Of a stretch of 64,000 nt of DNA, positions 1 through 12,111 are shown one piece after another; positions within the stretch are counted from its first letter, which is position 1; each line of letters opens with the position of its first letter. This DNA is from Cytobacillus firmus DS1 (GTDB lineage Bacteria > Bacillota > Bacilli > Bacillales > Cytobacillaceae). The notes under the pieces are model-generated. The model saw only the letters and a list, made by a program, of their open reading frames with translations. It was not told the DNA's origin and did not search any database. Made by a program: the position numbers and the translations under genes. Location: NCBI RefSeq assembly GCF_000565285.1, contig NZ_APVL01000013.1, forward strand, positions 1-64,000, written 5' to 3'.

Positions 1-59
1 ACTTACTCAGATTGGACTTTCACCAATTAGCAATTAACGGCTTACTGGGCACGCAAAAA

Positions 60-86
60 GAAAAGGCACATAAAGAATTTATGTGC
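60..86 (-). terminator. Intrinsic terminator of ppsR transcript
   Basis: A hairpin with 9-bp arms (66-74 with 78-86) is followed on the minus strand by a T-rich run. It overlaps the ppsR stop codon and closes the ccpN-ppsR transcript. Bases 1-59 show no feature I can support. Confidence 0.75.
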
Positions 87-904
87 TAGCTTTTCGGAAA
101 GCTTTTCCGATATTGATTTAAAATCATATTGGCTGTTTCTTCTACAGCTTTGTTCGTGACATCAATAACCGGGCATTTAATTTTGGAAACGGTTTTTTCA
201 AAGTAACCAATTTCTTCTTTGATTCTCTCTATATTAGCATAGCTTGCATTGTCGCTTAGACCTAATGATATCAAGCGCTCTCTTCGGATAAAGTTTAATT
301 TCTCAGGGCTGATTTTCAGGCCGAAGCACTTATCCGGCGGGACAAGAAACAGCTCTTCTGGAGGATCGACTTCAGGCACAAGGGGCACGTTAGCCACTTT
401 AAGGCGCTTGTGGGCAAGATACTGGGAAAGAGGTGTTTTTGAAGTCCTTGATACACCAATAAGCACTATATCAGCCTTTAATATTCCACGAGGGTCACGG
501 CCATCATCATATTTGACAGCGAACTCGATTGCCTCAATCTTTTTAAAATAATCCTCATCAAGCTTTCTGACCAGTCCTGGTTCAAAAAGAGGTGTAATGC
601 CGCAGGCTCTTTGGATTTGATCCATTAAAGGACCAACAATATCAAAGGCATATATCCCTTCTTCAGCAGACCTCTGGTTAATATATTTCCTCATGTCCGG
701 CTTGACCATCGTATAGGCTATCATTCCATTATCCAGCTTTGCGAGCGAGATGACTTCATCAATATGTACTTTCTCTTCAACATATGGAAAACGCTTAATA
801 GATATATCACTGCCATTGAATTGGCTCGTTGCAGCTTTTGTTACAAGTTCGGCCGTTTCTCCCACTGAGTCCGAAACGACGTAAATGACGGGCAATTTTT
901 CCAT
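86..904 (-). CDS. ppsR: Pyruvate, phosphate dikinase regulatory protein (DUF299, PSRP)
   Basis: This 272-residue protein belongs to the PPDK/PEP synthase regulatory family (DUF299; YqfL in B. subtilis). Family members are bifunctional: ADP-dependent Thr kinases and Pi-dependent pyrophosphorylases that switch pyruvate phosphate dikinase or PEP synthase off and on. The nucleotide-binding loop G-V-S-R-T-S-K-T is visible at residues 150-157, and length is normal. The ATG has an AAGGAGATGG ribosome binding site 9 bases upstream. It lies 28 bases downstream of ccpN, so the pair joins a gluconeogenesis repressor to a switch for pyruvate-to-PEP conversion. The target enzyme is not in the window, so whether it acts on PPDK or PpsA is not shown. 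Confidence 0.93.
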   Translation of the reverse strand: MEKLPVIYVVSDSVGETAELVTKAATSQFNGSDISIKRFPYVEEKVHIDEVISLAKLDNGMIAYTMVKPDMRKYINQRSAEEGIYAFDIVGPLMDQIQRACGITPLFEPGLVRKLDEDYFKKIEAIEFAVKYDDGRDPRGILKADIVLIGVSRTSKTPLSQYLAHKRLKVANVPLVPEVDPPEELFLVPPDKCFGLKISPEKLNFIRRERLISLGLSDNASYANIERIKEEIGYFEKTVSKIKCPVIDVTNKAVEETANMILNQYRKSFPKS

Positions 905-932
905 CCTTCAACACCATCTCCTTCTTACATTG

Positions 933-1568
933 CTACTTTTCCCCGGCCAGAGCCAAGAATGCTTTTGTCAGATTTGTTTTGGTTATCCTGCCGTTTACCT
1001 CGAACCCTTTCTCCGTCTTTTTTACAACAGGAAGGGCGTCGATTTGCTTTTCAATCAGCTTTTTAGCAACTTCTATGAGCAAATCATCTTTTTCACACAT
1101 AGTAATGTTAGGCATTCTAGTCATGATGATATTTACAGGGATGGAATTTAGCTCCTGCTTGCCAATACTTGCACGCAGTAAATCCTTCCTTGACAGAACC
1201 CCAACAAGCAGTGAACCCTGATCGACAACAAATAATGTTCCGACATCTTCAAGAAACATTGTCACAATTGCATCATATACCGAAACATTCTCATTAACCA
1301 CTACAGGAATGGATTGATAATCCCTTACATATAGCTTCTGAAGGTTTTCTGTCAACAGCTGGGCCCCAGTCTTCCCTGTATAAAAATAGCCTACACGCGG
1401 ACGGGCATCCAAATAGCCAGCCATCGTTAATATAGCCAGATCCGGCCTTAGTGTTGCCCTCGTTAAACTAAGCTGTTCGGCAATACTCTCACCAGTGATC
1501 GGGCCGTTTTCCTTAACGATTTCTATGATTTTTTCCTGCCTTTTATTTAATTCGATTTTCCTCACCAC
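933..1568 (-). CDS. ccpN: Transcriptional repressor CcpN (HTH plus two CBS domains)
   Basis: A 211-residue regulator with an N-terminal winged helix-turn-helix (about residues 8-60, with A-E-Q-L-S-L-T-R-A-T-L-R-P) and two CBS domains (about 80-140 and 145-205). It matches CcpN (YqzB), which represses gapB and pckA in glycolytic conditions and senses nucleotides through the CBS pair. The start is ambiguous: two consecutive GTG codons (1568 and 1565) follow an imperfect ribosome binding site, and B. subtilis CcpN begins close to the second. Upstream (about 1626-1655) is very AT-rich and holds a weak SigA-like promoter for ccpN-ppsR. Identity is firm; the exact first codon is not. Confidence 0.92.
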   Translation of the reverse strand: MVRKIELNKRQEKIIEIVKENGPITGESIAEQLSLTRATLRPDLAILTMAGYLDARPRVGYFYTGKTGAQLLTENLQKLYVRDYQSIPVVVNENVSVYDAIVTMFLEDVGTLFVVDQGSLLVGVLSRKDLLRASIGKQELNSIPVNIIMTRMPNITMCEKDDLLIEVAKKLIEKQIDALPVVKKTEKGFEVNGRITKTNLTKAFLALAGEK

Positions 1569-1709
1569 CTAATCTGAAAAGGAGATGCTATTGGCACTCA
1601 TTTCCCATTATAATAAGGTTATACTTTTATATAATTATTATATACTATTTGTCATAAATGAAAAGATGTGTTTCATATTAGTTTGCTTTATGCTGCCTAA
1701 TATGCCCAA

Positions 1710-1748
1710 AATACGAAAGAGCCCGTCAGTATGATAACCAGGCTCTTT
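1710..1748 (-). terminator. Intrinsic terminator after glyS
   Basis: Perfect 8-bp arms (1716-1723 with 1741-1748) enclose a 17-base loop. The minus strand continues into a T-rich stretch. This ends the glyQ-glyS transcript before ccpN. Confidence 0.7.
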
Positions 1749-1823
1749 CCTGACAGCCACGACAGCTGTCTTTTAACTTAGATTTTAATCGTATTCAAGC
1801 ATAAAACGCAAAATTTTAGCTTA

Positions 1824-3896
1824 TTACTTAACAATTATTTCATTCATATTTGCAAATTTCTTTATCATATCTGCCAAATGTGCCATTTGGTTAAGCCTAT
1901 TGCGGCGAACTTCCTGATTCTCATCCATTACCATAGTATGCTCGAAGTATTGATCAATTTCAGGTTTCAAGCTGATTAGCAAGTTAAAGGCTTCTTCCTC
2001 GTTAACCTCTTTTCTCAATTCCTCGCTTACAGATAAATATTTGCTGAACAGAGCTTTTTCGCTTTCATTTTCAAATAAGCCGCTGTCTATATCCCCTTTA
2101 TCTTCTGCCTTAGAAGCAATGTTGATTACCCGGCTAAGAGCTTCAATGCTTTCCTTGAAGACTTCAGCATCCTTGTGGGACTCCAAAACTTGGGCTCTAT
2201 TCACAAGTGAAGGCACGGAGCCGATATCATTTCCTAAAACAGCTTCAATTAAGTCATAGCGCACTGCTTTTTCCTGCAGCATGAATTTAATTCTTAATTT
2301 AAAGAAAGAAACTAATTCCTGCATCAATTCACTTTTTGATTTCTTTCCAATATCCGCATTAAGAACGGTCTCAGAAGATAATGAAATCAATTCTTCGAGT
2401 TTCAGATTCCAGTTTTTCGCCAATAACGTCTGGATGATACCCGATGCCTGTCTTCTTAAGGCATATGGATCCTGGGAACCGCTTGGAATAATCCCAATTG
2501 CAAAGGATGACACAATTGTGTCCAGCTTTTCAGCAATGGACAGCACTGCACCGGCATCACTTTCTGGCGTCCGGTCCTCTGCATTGCGCGGCATGTAATG
2601 TTCATTAATTGCACGCGCCACAGCTTCTTTTTCACCTTTTTGCAGGGCGTATTTTTCCCCCATAAAACCTTGCAGCTCAGGAAATTCATAAACCATATGA
2701 GAAACAAGGTCAAACTTTGAGATTTCAGCAGCGCGGTCTGTCACTGCTTTTGCTTCATCACTGAAGTCAAGATTCTCGCTCAGTTTCGCAGCCAGCCGGC
2801 GGACACGATCTACCTTTTCAGCAAGTGTTCCAATTTCTTCATGATACACAATGTTTTTAAGTTTTTCGAGCGATGCTGCGATATCCGTTTTTTGGTCTTC
2901 CCTGTAGAAGAAAGCTGCATCAGAAAGTCTTGCCCGCAATACTTTCTCATTTCCTTTAGCTACTTTCTCCAAATGTTCATGAGATCCATTCCGGACTGTA
3001 ACAAAGTAAGGAAGAAGCCTGCCTTCTTTTGACTTTACAGGGAAATAGCGCTGATGCTCTTTCATTGAGGTAATTAAAACCTCTTCCGGAAGTTCCAGAT
3101 ATTCTTCTTCAAATTTGCCATATAATGCTGTCGGGTACTCAACCAGATTATTTACTTCTTCCAATAAATCTTCATCAACAGGAATCACCCAATCATTCTC
3201 TTCCTCAATTTTTTCCAATTGAGAGAGAATAGCACTTTTTCTTTCCTGAGGGTTAGTAATGACATATTGTGCCAGCAGGGACTTTTCATAGTCAGAGGGA
3301 TTGTTAATTTCAATCTCTTCCCCGAGAAAACGATGCCCCCTTGTAAGGTTGGAAGTCTGAACATTCGTGATTGAGAAAGGAATAACTTCATTTCCGAATA
3401 ATGCCACAAGCCATTTGATCGGCCTGATAAAGCGCAGATCCTGGTTTGCCCAGCGCATATTCTTCGGAAAGGATAACGAGGTGACAATCTGCTGAAGCTC
3501 AGGCAGCAGTGCAGCTGTTTCCTGTCCTTTAATGAATTTGCTGACATGGGCGTATTCAACACCGTTAATTTCTTTAAAAAATATATCTTCAACAGAAGCT
3601 CCCTGCCCCCGGCTGAATCCAACAGCAGCTTTTGACCATTCTCCATCCCCGGTTAGTGCGATTTTTTTCGCAGGTCCTTTCGCCTCCTCATTTATGTCCT
3701 CCTGGGCGGTATCCACTCCCGTAATAAGAACAGCCAAACGGCGTGGAGAGGAGAAAGCGCTGATCTCGCCAAAAGATATTTTCTTTTCCAACAGCCATGA
3801 TTTCACTTTATCTGAAAGCTGATTCATTGAATTAGTGACAAATCTGGCAGGCATTTCTTCGAGTCCAATTTCCAGCAGAAGATCTTTCTTATTCAT
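1824..3896 (-). CDS. glyS: Glycine--tRNA ligase beta subunit
   Basis: This 690-residue protein is the beta subunit of the bacterial alpha2-beta2 glycyl-tRNA synthetase. It carries the tRNA-recognition part, with an HD-like region in the middle and a DALR-type anticodon-binding domain at the C terminus. The N-terminal signature [12 protein letters not shown] and the length are typical. Its start overlaps the end of glyQ by 8 bases, implying translational coupling and 1:1 synthesis. Expression is controlled with glyQ by the glycine T-box leader at 4869-5091. Confidence 0.97.
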   Translation of the reverse strand: MNKKDLLLEIGLEEMPARFVTNSMNQLSDKVKSWLLEKKISFGEISAFSSPRRLAVLITGVDTAQEDINEEAKGPAKKIALTGDGEWSKAAVGFSRGQGASVEDIFFKEINGVEYAHVSKFIKGQETAALLPELQQIVTSLSFPKNMRWANQDLRFIRPIKWLVALFGNEVIPFSITNVQTSNLTRGHRFLGEEIEINNPSDYEKSLLAQYVITNPQERKSAILSQLEKIEEENDWVIPVDEDLLEEVNNLVEYPTALYGKFEEEYLELPEEVLITSMKEHQRYFPVKSKEGRLLPYFVTVRNGSHEHLEKVAKGNEKVLRARLSDAAFFYREDQKTDIAASLEKLKNIVYHEEIGTLAEKVDRVRRLAAKLSENLDFSDEAKAVTDRAAEISKFDLVSHMVYEFPELQGFMGEKYALQKGEKEAVARAINEHYMPRNAEDRTPESDAGAVLSIAEKLDTIVSSFAIGIIPSGSQDPYALRRQASGIIQTLLAKNWNLKLEELISLSSETVLNADIGKKSKSELMQELVSFFKLRIKFMLQEKAVRYDLIEAVLGNDIGSVPSLVNRAQVLESHKDAEVFKESIEALSRVINIASKAEDKGDIDSGLFENESEKALFSKYLSVSEELRKEVNEEEAFNLLISLKPEIDQYFEHTMVMDENQEVRRNRLNQMAHLADMIKKFANMNEIIVK

Positions 3897-4779
3897 GAGA
3901 TCCTTCCTCCTTATCCTTTAGAATTGGAAAGCCAAGTTTTTCTCTCTCTTCATAAAAGGTTTTGGCTATTTTTCTGGCCAGATTCCGGCATCGTGCAATA
4001 TAGCCTGTTCTTTCTGTTACTGAGATCGCTCCCCTTGCATCAAGCAGGTTAAAAGTATGGGAACATTTCAATACATAGTCATAAGCCGGGTGCACAAGCC
4101 CTTCATCCATTTGCCTATGTGCTTCTTTCTCATAGATATTGAATAAATTGAAGAGCATTTCCTGATCAGATGTTTCAAACGTGTATTTCGAATGCTCAAA
4201 CTCAGGCTGCAGGAAGATATCCCTAACCGTAAATCCTTCTGTCCATTCAAGATCAAACACATTTTCCTTATCTTGAATGTAGGAGGCTAGCCTTTCAATT
4301 CCGTATGTAATTTCAACAGATACAGGCTTGCATTCCAATCCGCCTACCTGCTGGAAGTATGTGAACTGTGTTATTTCCATTCCATCAAGCCACACTTCCC
4401 ATCCTAAGCCCGCGCATCCCAGAGAAGGATTTTCCCAGTTATCTTCTACAAACCGGATGTCATGTTCAAGCGGGTCAATGCCCAATGCCTTGAGTGAATC
4501 AAGATACAGCTCCTGGATATTATCCGGTGACGGCTTCATGATCACCTGGAATTGATGATGCTGGTAAAGCCGGTTTGGATTCTCTCCATAACGGCCATCG
4601 GCCGGACGGCGTGAAGGCTCTACATAAGCCACATTCCACGGTTCTGGTCCGATCGCTCTTAAAAATGTATAAGGGCTCATCGTACCTGCGCCTTTTTCAG
4701 TATCATAAGCCTGCATCAGGATGCACCCCTGTTCAGACCAATGTTTTTGAAGTGTTAATATCATGTTTTGAATATTCAT
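3889..4779 (-). CDS. glyQ: Glycine--tRNA ligase alpha subunit
   Basis: This 296-residue protein is the catalytic class II alpha subunit of heterotetrameric glycyl-tRNA synthetase, which makes glycyl-adenylate and charges tRNA-Gly. The family segment with [16 protein letters not shown] (about residues 45-60) and a nearby [11 protein letters not shown] run are visible. It is the first gene of the glyQ-glyS operon and follows a T-box riboswitch with a GGC specifier, so transcription should rise when uncharged tRNA-Gly accumulates. Confidence 0.97.
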   Translation of the reverse strand: MNIQNMILTLQKHWSEQGCILMQAYDTEKGAGTMSPYTFLRAIGPEPWNVAYVEPSRRPADGRYGENPNRLYQHHQFQVIMKPSPDNIQELYLDSLKALGIDPLEHDIRFVEDNWENPSLGCAGLGWEVWLDGMEITQFTYFQQVGGLECKPVSVEITYGIERLASYIQDKENVFDLEWTEGFTVRDIFLQPEFEHSKYTFETSDQEMLFNLFNIYEKEAHRQMDEGLVHPAYDYVLKCSHTFNLLDARGAISVTERTGYIARCRNLARKIAKTFYEEREKLGFPILKDKEEGSHE

Positions 4780-4868
4780 AGGACACCTCTTTCTTATTTG
4801 TTGTAAAATAAACCTTTATGAACATAGCAGCTGTCTACCTACAGAACTTCCATCTTTCTGTGAACATA

Positions 4869-5091
4869 AAAAACTCCCGTCCCTATGCCCACATGGCATA
4901 GGGACGAGAGTTTACCCGCGGTTCCACCCTATTTGCTGCGAATTTGAGCGCAGCCTCTTTGGTTGTCGATAGACAATATTGCTCCGGAGCGCCCTTCCTT
5001 AACCATCCATACCCGGCTCCCACTGTCCCGGGTTCGCTTTAATGAGAAAAAGTTAAGTACTCTTCTCCTTCACAGCAATGTTATTTTATTA
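4869..5091 (-). promoter_or_regulatory. Glycine T-box riboswitch leader of glyQS
   Basis: The conserved T-box AGGGTGGAACCGCG reads on the minus strand at 4930-4917. The base of Stem I is ATTGCT (5079-5074) pairing with AGCAAT (4983-4978). An AGTA motif lies in the ascending arm and a GGC triplet (4993-4991) in the descending arm just before the closing stem, consistent with a Gly specifier. The terminator is a long stem (about 4871-4912, loop near 4889-4893) followed by a T-run; its 5' side contains the T-box, so binding of uncharged tRNA can favour the antiterminator. The compact form, with no long Stem II, is like known glyQS leaders. Confidence 0.93.
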
Positions 5092-5097
5092 ATTTGA

Positions 5098-5126
5098 ATC
5101 ATAGCGGAATCACATTGGATTGTCAA
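5098..5126 (-). promoter_or_regulatory. SigA promoter of the glyQS T-box transcript
   Basis: Minus strand TTGACA (5126-5121), a 17-base spacer, then TATGAT (5103-5098). The predicted start near 5091 lies just ahead of T-box Stem I. Confidence 0.85.
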
Positions 5127-5152
5127 TCTTAAGTAAAGCAAAAATGAACTCA

Positions 5153-5905
5153 TTATATAAGATCATTAAACTTGTCCATTTGATTCAGAAACTTCTTAGT
5201 CTTAAGGTTTAAGCCGGAATACTCTTCATAATAAGCAGATATAATCTTCTTCAATTCAGCTTTGGTTTCAGGTTTAACCGAGATATTGCCGAGCCTGGAC
5301 AAGTCAAAAAAATAAAACAGGCGCAGCAGCTTAATTGTCGCCTGTGATACTTTATAATGATAAGAATCCTTATCAAGACAGCGGTGACAAATGAGGCCGT
5401 TTTCCCGGATAGAAAATGCAAAATGCCCATCTGTGCTGCCGCAGACAGAACATTGATCAAGAACTGGATATAAACCCAGACCATTCAGCATTTTCATTTC
5501 ATAAATGTTCGTGAGAATTTCCGGGTCATATCCTTCGTTTATTAAATTTAGCGTCTGATACAGCAATTCGAACAAAAATGGGTTGGGCCTCTTATCCTCA
5601 CTGCTTTTATCAGTCAAATCGACAATATAGCTTGCATAAGCCGTCAGAAAAATATCTTCTTTAATAGATCGCATGGATGAAATCATGTCCCCCTGCTGCA
5701 GGGTACCCAGACCGCTTCCGCGCTGAACTAAAAAATTCCCGTATGTAAAAATCTGGGTGACAGCAGCAAGTCTGCTGTTCGGCTTTTTCGCTCCTCGTGC
5801 CATCACACCAACTTTTCCCCATTCACGGGTATATAAAGTAACTATCTTATTTGTTTCACTATAATTAGTTGTCCTGATGACGATGCCTTCACATTTATCA
5901 AGCAA
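5153..5905 (-). CDS. recO: DNA repair protein RecO
   Basis: RecO is a recombination mediator that anneals single strands and, with RecR, loads RecA at gaps in the RecFOR pathway. The protein has the N-terminal OB fold (C-E-G-I-V-I-R-T and [14 protein letters not shown]) and a central zinc-ribbon pair, C-S-V-C then C-H-R-C, near residues 146-175. I chose the TTG at 5905: it is preceded by AGGGATGGTG at proper spacing and gives M-L-D-K-C-E-G, matching the family start. An ATG four codons upstream (5917) abuts the ribosome binding site. It lies downstream of era and yqzL in the usual order. Confidence 0.94.
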   Translation of the reverse strand: MLDKCEGIVIRTTNYSETNKIVTLYTREWGKVGVMARGAKKPNSRLAAVTQIFTYGNFLVQRGSGLGTLQQGDMISSMRSIKEDIFLTAYASYIVDLTDKSSEDKRPNPFLFELLYQTLNLINEGYDPEILTNIYEMKMLNGLGLYPVLDQCSVCGSTDGHFAFSIRENGLICHRCLDKDSYHYKVSQATIKLLRLFYFFDLSRLGNISVKPETKAELKKIISAYYEEYSGLNLKTKKFLNQMDKFNDLI

Positions 5906-5935
5906 CTGTGACACCATCCCTGTCTTTCGACAAAC

Positions 5936-6079
5936 CTATGAGATGGGAAAATCTGCTTCTGCTAGCTCTTCATCATTGCTGCCGGGTATATCCTGAGTTT
6001 CCTTTTCTAGCTCCTTGAAGAGAAGATATGTGTCAATATTTCCTGTCTGGGAAAACACTCTCCAGGTAAAATCCATCAT
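5936..6079 (-). CDS. yqzL: YqzL family small protein
   Basis: A 47-residue ORF beginning M-M-D-F-T-W-R-V-F-S-Q-T-G-N. It has the length, the F-S-Q-T-G-N-I-x-T-Y-L-L-F-K-E motif and the position (between era and recO) of B. subtilis YqzL. A strong AAAGGTGGGG ribosome binding site precedes two ATG codons (6079, 6076); the first is used here. The C-terminal half is acidic. Function is unknown; no membrane segment or catalytic motif is seen. It probably shares the cdd-era-recO transcript. Confidence 0.85.
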   Translation of the reverse strand: MMDFTWRVFSQTGNIDTYLLFKELEKETQDIPGSNDEELAEADFPIS

Positions 6080-6236
6080 CGAAAACCCCACCTTTCAGTT
6101 ATTCAACTAGCAATTCTTTATCCCAATACATTTATATATATCATAGCCTGTCTTTGTAAAATCATGAGACGAAAATATTGTCAATCACCTGTATGCATAT
6201 AAACCAGAAATGGATAATACTTTAATTAGGGCTGGT

Positions 6237-7869
<1,633 letters not shown>

Positions 7870-7880
<11 letters not shown>

Positions 7881-7902
7881 AAGCTGCCCATTCGGACAGC
7901 TT
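7870..7902 (-). terminator. Intrinsic terminator after dgkA
   Basis: Hairpin AAGCTGTCC / GGGCAGCTT type (7881-7902), followed on the minus strand by GCTTTTTC. It closes the pgpH-ybeY-dgkA transcript. Confidence 0.75.
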
Positions 7903-7906
7903 CACA

Positions 7907-8299
7907 TTACTGCAAAAATATCAGAATTTTAGGCAGGAATATAACTCCGCCTATTATTACACTTACAATGGAATACACCAGCACCGCTCCAGCGGCTATA
8001 TCCTTCGCCTGCTTTGCAAGGGGATGGTAATCTTCTGTTGCCAGATCCACAGCCCTCTCAATGGCTGTATTCAGCAATTCAAGTGAGAACATTCCCCCGA
8101 TGGCCAGCAGAATGATCATCCATTCAAGCCTGGTAATGCCAAAATATATTCCAGAGAACATGACAGCCAGGGATACTGCCAAATGTATCTGCAGATTCCT
8201 TTCATTCAATAACGCTGTTCTAATACCGGAAAAAGCAAATACAAAGGATTTGAGGACATTGTGTTTTCGGACTTTTTTATCTTGTGAGCCCGAATTCAT
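7907..8299 (-). CDS. dgkA: Diacylglycerol kinase family protein (undecaprenol kinase type)
   Basis: A 130-residue membrane protein of the DgkA family. It has three hydrophobic segments and the signature [15 protein letters not shown], which carries the acidic active-site residues. In Gram-positives these enzymes mainly phosphorylate undecaprenol for cell-wall lipid carrier recycling, and B. subtilis DgkA is such a kinase. The ATG at 8299 has AAGGATAT seven bases upstream and lies inside the ybeY end (23-base overlap). The upstream in-frame extension to 8401 is shadow sequence within ybeY. Substrate is inferred from the family. Confidence 0.92.
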   Translation of the reverse strand: MNSGSQDKKVRKHNVLKSFVFAFSGIRTALLNERNLQIHLAVSLAVMFSGIYFGITRLEWMIILLAIGGMFSLELLNTAIERAVDLATEDYHPLAKQAKDIAAGAVLVYSIVSVIIGGVIFLPKILIFLQ

Positions 8300-8747
8300 C
8301 AAGTATATCCTTCTGGCGGGAAAACATTTTTTTCTCATCATCCGGATTTTCATGATCATAGCCAAGAAGATGAAGGAAGCCATGGACCGCCAAAAACCCA
8401 AGCTCCCTTATAAAAGAATGTCCATATTCCTCCGCCTGCTCCTTCGCCTTTGCAGTGGAGATGATAATATCCCCAAGGATCCGCGGCATATCAGCACCAA
8501 TCAGTTCAATTTCTCCTTCGCCCAGCTCTTCCATCGCGAAAGAAATAACATCTGTCGGCCGATCTTTATCCCGGTATTCCCTGTTGATTTCGCGGATGCG
8601 CTCATTAGTCACAAAAGTAATGGATACTTCGCTTTCGGACTCCACAGATTCCTTTGAAGCCGCAAAATTAATTAACTCCTCAATTTTGGCTATATCATTT
8701 TCCTGAAGTTCATTCGTTTCGTCTAAAAAATCAATGCTTAAATTCAT
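8277..8747 (-). CDS. ybeY: rRNA maturation RNase YbeY
   Basis: A 156-residue metalloprotein of the YbeY/UPF0054 family, involved in 16S rRNA 3'-end processing and 70S quality control. The metal site is the C-terminal [11 protein letters not shown] motif (about residues 118-128), complete with three histidines. It overlaps the end of pgpH by 4 bases and the start of dgkA by 23 bases, so the three genes are tightly coupled. It is close to era, another 30S maturation factor, as in most Bacillaceae. Confidence 0.96.
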   Translation of the reverse strand: MNLSIDFLDETNELQENDIAKIEELINFAASKESVESESEVSITFVTNERIREINREYRDKDRPTDVISFAMEELGEGEIELIGADMPRILGDIIISTAKAKEQAEEYGHSFIRELGFLAVHGFLHLLGYDHENPDDEKKMFSRQKDILDEFGLTR

Positions 8748-10936
8748 GCCTGTTTCACCTTCTGTTTTGTCATTTCAGGATACTCAATACGTGAATGGAA
8801 AATTCCGTTTAACGTTTCACAGAACGAGTGTGAAACGGTTTCCAGTTCTTTTAAGGTTAAATCACATTCATTCAGCTGTCCATCCTGAAGCCTGTCTGCG
8901 ATTATCTTTTTGACCAAATCCTCTATTTGCTCTGTTGTAGGATGTGCCATTGAACGGACTGCAGCTTCTACACTATCCGCGATGCCAATGACTGCCGACT
9001 CTTTTGATTGCGGTTTAGGCCCTGGATAGCGGTAGTCCTCTTCTTTTACCTCGAGGCCATTCTGCTTTGCTTTGTAGTAAAAATATTTCAGCAATGTTGT
9101 TCCATGATGCTGTTCGGCAATATCCACTATCTCCTTAGGCATCTTATGCTTTCTCAGCATTTCAGCACCGTCTGCGGCATGGGCGATAATAATATTCTTA
9201 CTGGTCTGAGGAGGAAGCCGATCATGCGGATTTTCAATATTCACCTGATTTTCAATAAAAAATTGCGGCCGTTTTGTTTTGCCGATATCGTGATAATAGC
9301 AGCCCACTCTCGCCAAAAGACCATTTGCCCCAATAGCTTCACAAGCTGACTCGGAAAGATTTGCAACCATTACACTGTGATGGTATGTTCCGGGAGATTC
9401 GGTCAGTATCTTTCTCAGCAGCGGATGATTAGGATTGGAAAGTTCAATTAGCCTCATAGTAGACAAAATTCCAAATCCTGCTTCAAAATATGGCAGAAGG
9501 CCAATCGCCAGGACTGCAGACGAAATACCTGAAATCAGAGCGATCACAAAGTAAAATCCAAATTCAATCGTTTCATAGTGGCCATTTCTTAAGAAGAGCA
9601 TTGAGAAGATAACAAGTATGTTAACTGCAGACACGAATAAACCAGCCTGCAATATTTTGGTGCGGCGATTCTGCTTACTCAAAAACAATATGGCAGCCAA
9701 GCCGCTGCACAGGATATAAATGGCTGATGTCAGCTGGAAAGTTCCTGTAACACCTTCATTAAAAATGATGCTTCCGCAGATCGCCATAATAATTGTGTAG
9801 TACATTGCAAGCTTTTCATCAATCAGTATTTTGATCAGCATAGCTCCCATGGCTGCAGGGTAAATATATCCTATCTCTGAGTAATCAGCATATTGGAACA
9901 GGCTGATTACCTTCATAAGCAAGATTGATAAGATAAAAACAAGGCTGAACAGCAATAAATAGCTTTGCTTTAATTCCCGCTGCACATTCAATTCGTGGAA
10001 ATAATAATATAGGGCTGATAAAACAATGACAATGATTAAAGTCAAGCCTATAAAAGGCTGAATCGAATTAACACTGTCTAGAAGCCCTGCAAGTTCAAGC
10101 TGCCTGTATATGTCCCTGCTGATCAGCTGATTTTCTTCAACAATGATTTGTCCCTGAAGGATTTTTACTGGCTCAACACTCTCAATAGTCTGCTGCCGCA
10201 ATTCTTCAGTAGCAGCAGGATCATAAAATTGATTTTGATATATTGCATAACGCCCCAGCTCTATTGCTGCTTTTTTTAAATCTGAATTTAAGCTGGTGAA
10301 CTTCAGTTCTTCTTCAACACGCTTCTTCGCGTTCTCCACCTGTTCAGCCGGAATTTCATTATTCATGATTTTATTGATGGCAGTAACAGTAAGGTCTTTC
10401 GCAATGCTCAATTCCCCCTCCTTTGCCTGCAGCAAAGTAAGGAAAACTCCATCAGTTACTTCACGTGTTACGTCATCAGTGAGTTTTTCTTTAACCATGG
10501 ACAATTTGTCTTCAGGACCGGGTGCGGAAGGGTCTGGTGCCTCTGCATCTTTGCCGGCCTCATTTGCAGCAGCTTTCTTTTTCTCTTCCATCTCTTCTTT
10601 TACTTCTTCATTCACTTCTGATACGGATCCGAAAATAGAGGTAACCAGGTCGACTCTGTTTTGTGCAATCTCTTTTTTTACAACGTAAATATCCTTAACA
10701 TTATTTTCTGCTTCTTTTCTCTTTCTTTCTGTGCTTGCTTTATCCTCAATTGTTATGGGTGACCTTATTGTCTGTTCAGCGACAGAGAACAGACTTAAAT
10801 CCAGCTTTTCAGGCTTCACATTGCTATACATGGAAAAATACATAGCAACTCCCAATAGAACAAATAAGAGAACACGAAAAAAGGTCATATTAAGTAAATT
10901 TCTGATTGTCGTCATACTCTGTTGAAGATTCGGCAC
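8744..10936 (-). CDS. pgpH: Cyclic di-AMP phosphodiesterase PgpH (7TM-HD family)
   Basis: A 730-residue membrane protein (YqfF). It has one N-terminal membrane segment, a large extracytoplasmic 7TMR-HDED region with an acidic, Lys/Glu-rich insertion (about residues 115-150), seven membrane segments (about 285-490), and a cytosolic HD hydrolase domain. HD residues appear as Y-H-H-S, Y-Y-H-D-I-G-K and E-Q-H-H-G. In Listeria and Bacillus PgpH hydrolyses c-di-AMP to pApA and thus affects potassium and osmotic control. The GTG start follows GGAGGGG. It heads the pgpH-ybeY-dgkA operon. Confidence 0.95.
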   Translation of the reverse strand: MPNLQQSMTTIRNLLNMTFFRVLLFVLLGVAMYFSMYSNVKPEKLDLSLFSVAEQTIRSPITIEDKASTERKRKEAENNVKDIYVVKKEIAQNRVDLVTSIFGSVSEVNEEVKEEMEEKKKAAANEAGKDAEAPDPSAPGPEDKLSMVKEKLTDDVTREVTDGVFLTLLQAKEGELSIAKDLTVTAINKIMNNEIPAEQVENAKKRVEEELKFTSLNSDLKKAAIELGRYAIYQNQFYDPAATEELRQQTIESVEPVKILQGQIIVEENQLISRDIYRQLELAGLLDSVNSIQPFIGLTLIIVIVLSALYYYFHELNVQRELKQSYLLLFSLVFILSILLMKVISLFQYADYSEIGYIYPAAMGAMLIKILIDEKLAMYYTIIMAICGSIIFNEGVTGTFQLTSAIYILCSGLAAILFLSKQNRRTKILQAGLFVSAVNILVIFSMLFLRNGHYETIEFGFYFVIALISGISSAVLAIGLLPYFEAGFGILSTMRLIELSNPNHPLLRKILTESPGTYHHSVMVANLSESACEAIGANGLLARVGCYYHDIGKTKRPQFFIENQVNIENPHDRLPPQTSKNIIIAHAADGAEMLRKHKMPKEIVDIAEQHHGTTLLKYFYYKAKQNGLEVKEEDYRYPGPKPQSKESAVIGIADSVEAAVRSMAHPTTEQIEDLVKKIIADRLQDGQLNECDLTLKELETVSHSFCETLNGIFHSRIEYPEMTKQKVKQA

Positions 10937-11112
10937 ATTTACCCCTCCTGTCCTGGGTAAAAAAATTCCAATAAACTTTTAATTATGTAAAATCATATCA
11001 GTTTTTCTGGCGATTTTCACCAAGAAAAAGGCCTATCTATTAACAGGTTACCTAAACAATTCATTAATAGCAAATAATTCCATAGTAATTACCTGCCGAT
11101 TTTATCCGGCAA

Positions 11113-11139
11113 AGAAAAAACCGCCAAAAACGGCGGCTT
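11113..11139 (-). terminator. Intrinsic terminator after phoH
   Basis: GC-rich 6-bp stem (11121-11136, loop of Ts) with a TTTTTT run on the minus strand immediately after. It ends the yqfC-yqfD-phoH transcript. Confidence 0.85.
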
Positions 11140-11145
11140 ATAGGT

Positions 11146-12111
11146 TCATTGGCTATCTTCTTTTTGGTATGCCTGAATAATCCTGGCCACAAGCGGATGC
11201 CGCACAACATCACTTTGTTCTAAATGAACGAATGATAGTCCGCTTACACCCTTGAGTATGTCTTCTGCTGCGATCAGACCTGATTTTACACCCCTTGGAA
11301 GGTCAACCTGTGTTCTGTCTCCGGTAATAATCATTTTTGAACCAAAGCCCAGCCTGGTCAGAAACATCTTCATTTGCGCCTGAGTTGTATTTTGCGCTTC
11401 ATCCAGTATGACAAAGGCATCATCTAAAGTTCTTCCGCGCATATAAGCCAGCGGTGCAATTTCAATCGTGCCTCGTTCAATCATTCTTTGAGTATGCTCT
11501 GTACCTAATATATCATGCAAAGCATCATACAAAGGCCGTAAGTAAGGATCTACTTTTTCCTTCAGATCACCTGGCAAAAATCCAAGGCTTTCACCGGCTT
11601 CGACTGCAGGGCGGGTAAGAATGATTCTTTTCACATTCCCATTTTTCAAAGCATTGACAGCCATGACAACTGCCAAATACGTTTTTCCTGTTCCTGCTGG
11701 CCCTATGCCAAAAACCAGGTCATTTTGGCGGATTGAATGAATGTATTGACGCTGTCCTAAAGTCTTAACACGAATAGACTTTCCTTTTGCATTTTTTGTG
11801 ATTTCTTCTTCGTATAAATCACTGAAATACTCTAGTGTTCCCTTGCTTGCCATTTGAAGAGCATACATAACATCTCTCTGGCTTATATTTATTCCTTTCC
11901 GGATTACATAAAGCAGTTTATCCAGAACCTTTCCAGCCAGTTCCACCTTGTCCATTTCGCCAGACACATAAACGGATTCTCCCCTGGTTACAATGGAAAC
12001 ATTCAGTTCTTGCTCAATAATTTTTAGGTTTGCATCTGAATTGCCTAATAACGCAATAGCTTCATTAGGATCTTCAAGCTGCAGGTTCATTGTTTTCAAG
12101 TCTTCTGTCAT
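11146..12111 (-). CDS. phoH: PhoH family ATPase
   Basis: A 321-residue P-loop protein of the PhoH/PhoL family. Walker A is G-P-A-G-T-G-K-T (about residues 136-143) and the Walker B region is I-L-D-E-A-Q-N; an N-terminal KH-like part (about 10-90) precedes the ATPase core. PhoH proteins are predicted RNA-binding or helicase-like ATPases often encoded next to ybeY. It overlaps yqfD by 4 bases (ATGA), so it is made with the sporulation genes yqfC-yqfD. Biochemical role is not settled. Confidence 0.93.
   Translation of the reverse strand: MTEDLKTMNLQLEDPNEAIALLGNSDANLKIIEQELNVSIVTRGESVYVSGEMDKVELAGKVLDKLLYVIRKGINISQRDVMYALQMASKGTLEYFSDLYEEEITKNAKGKSIRVKTLGQRQYIHSIRQNDLVFGIGPAGTGKTYLAVVMAVNALKNGNVKRIILTRPAVEAGESLGFLPGDLKEKVDPYLRPLYDALHDILGTEHTQRMIERGTIEIAPLAYMRGRTLDDAFVILDEAQNTTQAQMKMFLTRLGFGSKMIITGDRTQVDLPRGVKSGLIAAEDILKGVSGLSFVHLEQSDVVRHPLVARIIQAYQKEDSQ

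Noticed and set aside
8061-8657. 198-codon plus-strand ORF antisense to dgkA-ybeY
   Set aside because: Shadow frame; both minus-strand genes have intact family motifs and coupled starts.
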